From NCBI GenBank assembly GCA_937915785.1, contig CALGGY010000070.1, positions 1 through 24,166 of the forward strand: a stretch of DNA of 24,166 nt, read 5' to 3'. Positions 22,851 to 24,166 of this stretch are shown here, piece after piece; positions within the stretch are counted from its first letter, which is position 1; every line of letters starts with the position of its first letter. A model generated the notes under the pieces. The model was not told the DNA's origin, did not search any database, and saw nothing but the letters and a program-made list of their open reading frames with translations. A program made the translations under genes and the position numbers. Source of the stretch: an uncultured Bacteroidales bacterium. GTDB taxonomy: Bacteria; Bacteroidota; Bacteroidia; Bacteroidales; P3.

Positions 22851-24166
22851 TTATCTTACAACAAAAGTTTTGCGTCCGGTCAATCCGCCGGCGTTTTCCA
22901 TAAGAATTACGTAAACACCTTGTGCGTAGTCCGTTACAGATATTTCCACCTTCGAAGCCCCTTTGCCATCAATTTTGTCCACAACTTTTCCAACAATGCT
23001 GTAAACAGTTATGGTTGAGATATTTTCGGCTTCCACTGTTAGTTTTGTAGCTGTGGGTATGGGATATACCTTAAATTCGAGTTCCGAGACGTTGGCCAAT
23101 GAGTTTGGATTAACTTCTATGGTTGCCTCGGCACTGTTTCTGCAGCCATATTGGTCGGTGCCTTCCACAGAATACCGTGTGGTGATGTATGGCGAAACAT
23201 TGATGTAGCTTGTTGTGGCACCTGTCGACCACACGTAGCTATGGGCTCCCGTTGCTGTAAGCAGGGCTGTTTCGCCAACAGTTATCACCGTGTCGCCCGT
23301 TATCAATACCAATGGCTTGGGATGCACAGTTACGGTGATGGAGTCGGTTTTGGAACATTTGCCAACACTGTCGGAAACCACATAATAAGTGGTGGTTACC
23401 GGTGGGGTTACCGTAATGTTCGACGTCGTTTCGCCAGTATTCCAGAGCCGTGAGGAACCTCCATGCACATAGATGGTAACCGAAGCCCCCTCGCATATCT
23501 CAGTGTTGCCCGAGGATAATGTGAGCACCACAGGCATTACTCCAACTACAACACTGTCGGTGAAAGCACATTTGCCGACACTGTCAACGGTTACAACGTA
23601 AGTGGTGGTGGCGCTTGGCGCAAGAAGCAACGATGCTGTGGTGTCGCCAGTGCTCCATGCGTACGACCCAACCCCAGTTGTACCGATGGTGGCCGATTGC
23701 CCTTTGCAGATGGTGGTGTCGCCATAAACGGTGGCAGTAACATAAGGCAAAACTTCCACACGTATGGTATCTGTCTTGGCACATGCCCCAACACTATCGG
23801 TTGTTACTATATATGTTGTTGTAACAGTGGGATTTACTACAACGGTCGATGCTGTGTCGCCAGTGTTCCAACGGTAACTGCTGCCTCCAACAACACCAAT
23901 GTTCACACTCTGGCCAGAGCATATTGTGGTATCACCAAATATTGTGGTGGATACAAGTGGAATGGAATCCAAAGTTATGGTTATCACCAAGTTGCGATAA
24001 CAGCCGTTGGATTCGCGCAGTTTTTGGGTGAATATTCCCGGAGTTCTGTATGTAACACCGTTGGTATCGAAAACCGCACCGGCGCAGATAGTCCGGTAAA
24101 TGGTGTCGCGAAGGGTGTCGGTCACCGTAAGGTCGATAACCAGATTGCGGAAACAGCCTGTGGTGG
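22851..24166 (-). CDS. Repeat-rich T9SS cargo protein, C-terminal part (start outside window)
   Basis: The frame is open from the right contig edge to the TAA at 22851-22853, so only the last 438 or so residues are seen and no start is present. From the edge inward come part of a 51-residue repeat (GCFRN and GCYRNL at either end, with TICAG and YRTPGIFTQKL between), then four 71-residue Ig/PKD-like repeats, then a T9SS type A sorting domain (FKVYPIPTAT, ITVYSIVGKVVDKI, DYAQGVYVILMEN, KTFVVR). The protein is therefore secreted and surface-associated. Its N-terminal domain, which would tell whether it is an enzyme or adhesin, is missing. It lies 21 bp upstream of the S8 gene in the same direction and shares its tail module. 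Confidence 0.9.
   Translation of the reverse strand, partial: TTGCFRNLVIDLTVTDTLRDTIYRTICAGAVFDTNGVTYRTPGIFTQKLRESNGCYRNLVITITLDSIPLVSTTIFGDTTICSGQSVNIGVVGGSSYRWNTGDTASTVVVNPTVTTTYIVTTDSVGACAKTDTIRVEVLPYVTATVYGDTTICKGQSATIGTTGVGSYAWSTGDTTASLLLAPSATTTYVVTVDSVGKCAFTDSVVVGVMPVVLTLSSGNTEICEGASVTIYVHGGSSRLWNTGETTSNITVTPPVTTTYYVVSDSVGKCSKTDSITVTVHPKPLVLITGDTVITVGETALLTATGAHSYVWSTGATTSYINVSPYITTRYSVEGTDQYGCRNSAEATIEVNPNSLANVSELEFKVYPIPTATKLTVEAENISTITVYSIVGKVVDKIDGKGASKVEISVTDYAQGVYVILMENAGGLTGRKTFVVR
23106..23957 (-). repeat. Four 213 bp tandem repeats coding Ig/PKD-like domains
   Basis: Repeats lie at 23957-23745, 23744-23532, 23531-23319 and 23318-23106, with an exact period of 71 codons. The first three each have a cysteine pair in the same places and the segment TTTYxVxxDSVGxCxxTD almost unchanged. 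The fourth lacks the first cysteine and reads TTRYSVEGTDQYGC. Similar DNA between copies makes the array prone to recombination and to assembly error. Confidence 0.9.

Noticed and set aside
23106..23957. Regular direct repeats as a possible CRISPR array
   Set aside because: The repeats are 213 bp, in frame, with no spacer structure, and encode protein domains.

Overview
The window looks like an assembled metagenomic contig from a Bacteroidales bacterium that has a type IX secretion system (T9SS). The evidence is a Bacteroidetes-style TonB C-terminus, a GWxTD-family protein, an S46 dipeptidyl-peptidase, two proteins ending in T9SS type A sorting domains, and promoters of the Bacteroidetes TAnnTTTG type. 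Start codons lack clear Shine-Dalgarno sequences. Genus cannot be read from the sequence. The first 19 bases match the 3' end of the Illumina TruSeq read-2 adapter and are not genomic, so genuine sequence begins at about base 20. I recognise 18 protein genes. I see no rRNA, tRNA, insertion sequence, CRISPR array or prophage, and no stretch longer than 300 bases without a gene (the largest gap is 4520-4807).

Left part (20-8611). The 3' end of a TonB-family gene is followed by a strong hairpin-plus-T-tract terminator and then an ABC-F ATPase gene, both on +. Facing them on - is a compact group in which a single-domain PAS protein, ribD (riboflavin synthesis) and a YigZ/IMPACT-family protein follow one another with 16 bp spacing or a 28 bp overlap, behind a good TTTG-N20-TATTTTTG promoter. 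Divergently on + lies a small lipocalin-like lipoprotein, then an envelope cluster: a GWxTD protein, an LpxL/HtrB-like acyltransferase and a family 2 glycosyltransferase, with a 4 bp gap and then a 4 bp overlap.

Middle part (8639-18237, all on -). Eight regions of 2-44 bp separate seven genes in one direction at most: a B12-binding-type radical SAM enzyme, an S46 peptidase of the DPP11 (Asp/Glu-specific) type, dapD, a YbgC-like thioesterase, an 899-residue transglutaminase-fold lipoprotein, a CobW/COG0523 GTPase with a very long Asp/His metal-binding loop, and a VanX-like zinc D,D-dipeptidase lipoprotein. A TAnnTTTG box precedes the radical SAM gene. I saw no convincing internal promoter or terminator, so much of this run could be one transcript.

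Right part (18361-24166, all on -). This is a T9SS cargo cluster: the C-terminal part of a repeat-rich secreted protein, a subtilisin-like S8 protease, and a secreted protein with two tandem CAP/SCP domains. The first two carry 71-73-residue Ig/PKD-like repeats with paired cysteines and end in closely related 'last repeat plus sorting domain' modules, which suggests that the 3' end was shared by duplication. 

I found no clear new defence or mobile system. The most unusual items are the transglutaminase lipoprotein with a second, catalytically dead copy and a cysteine-less thioredoxin-like end; the Asp/His loop of the CobW protein next to a zinc peptidase; the twin T9SS tail modules; the GWxTD protein whose name-giving tryptophan is tyrosine; and a terminator-like hairpin in the leader of the ABC-F gene.
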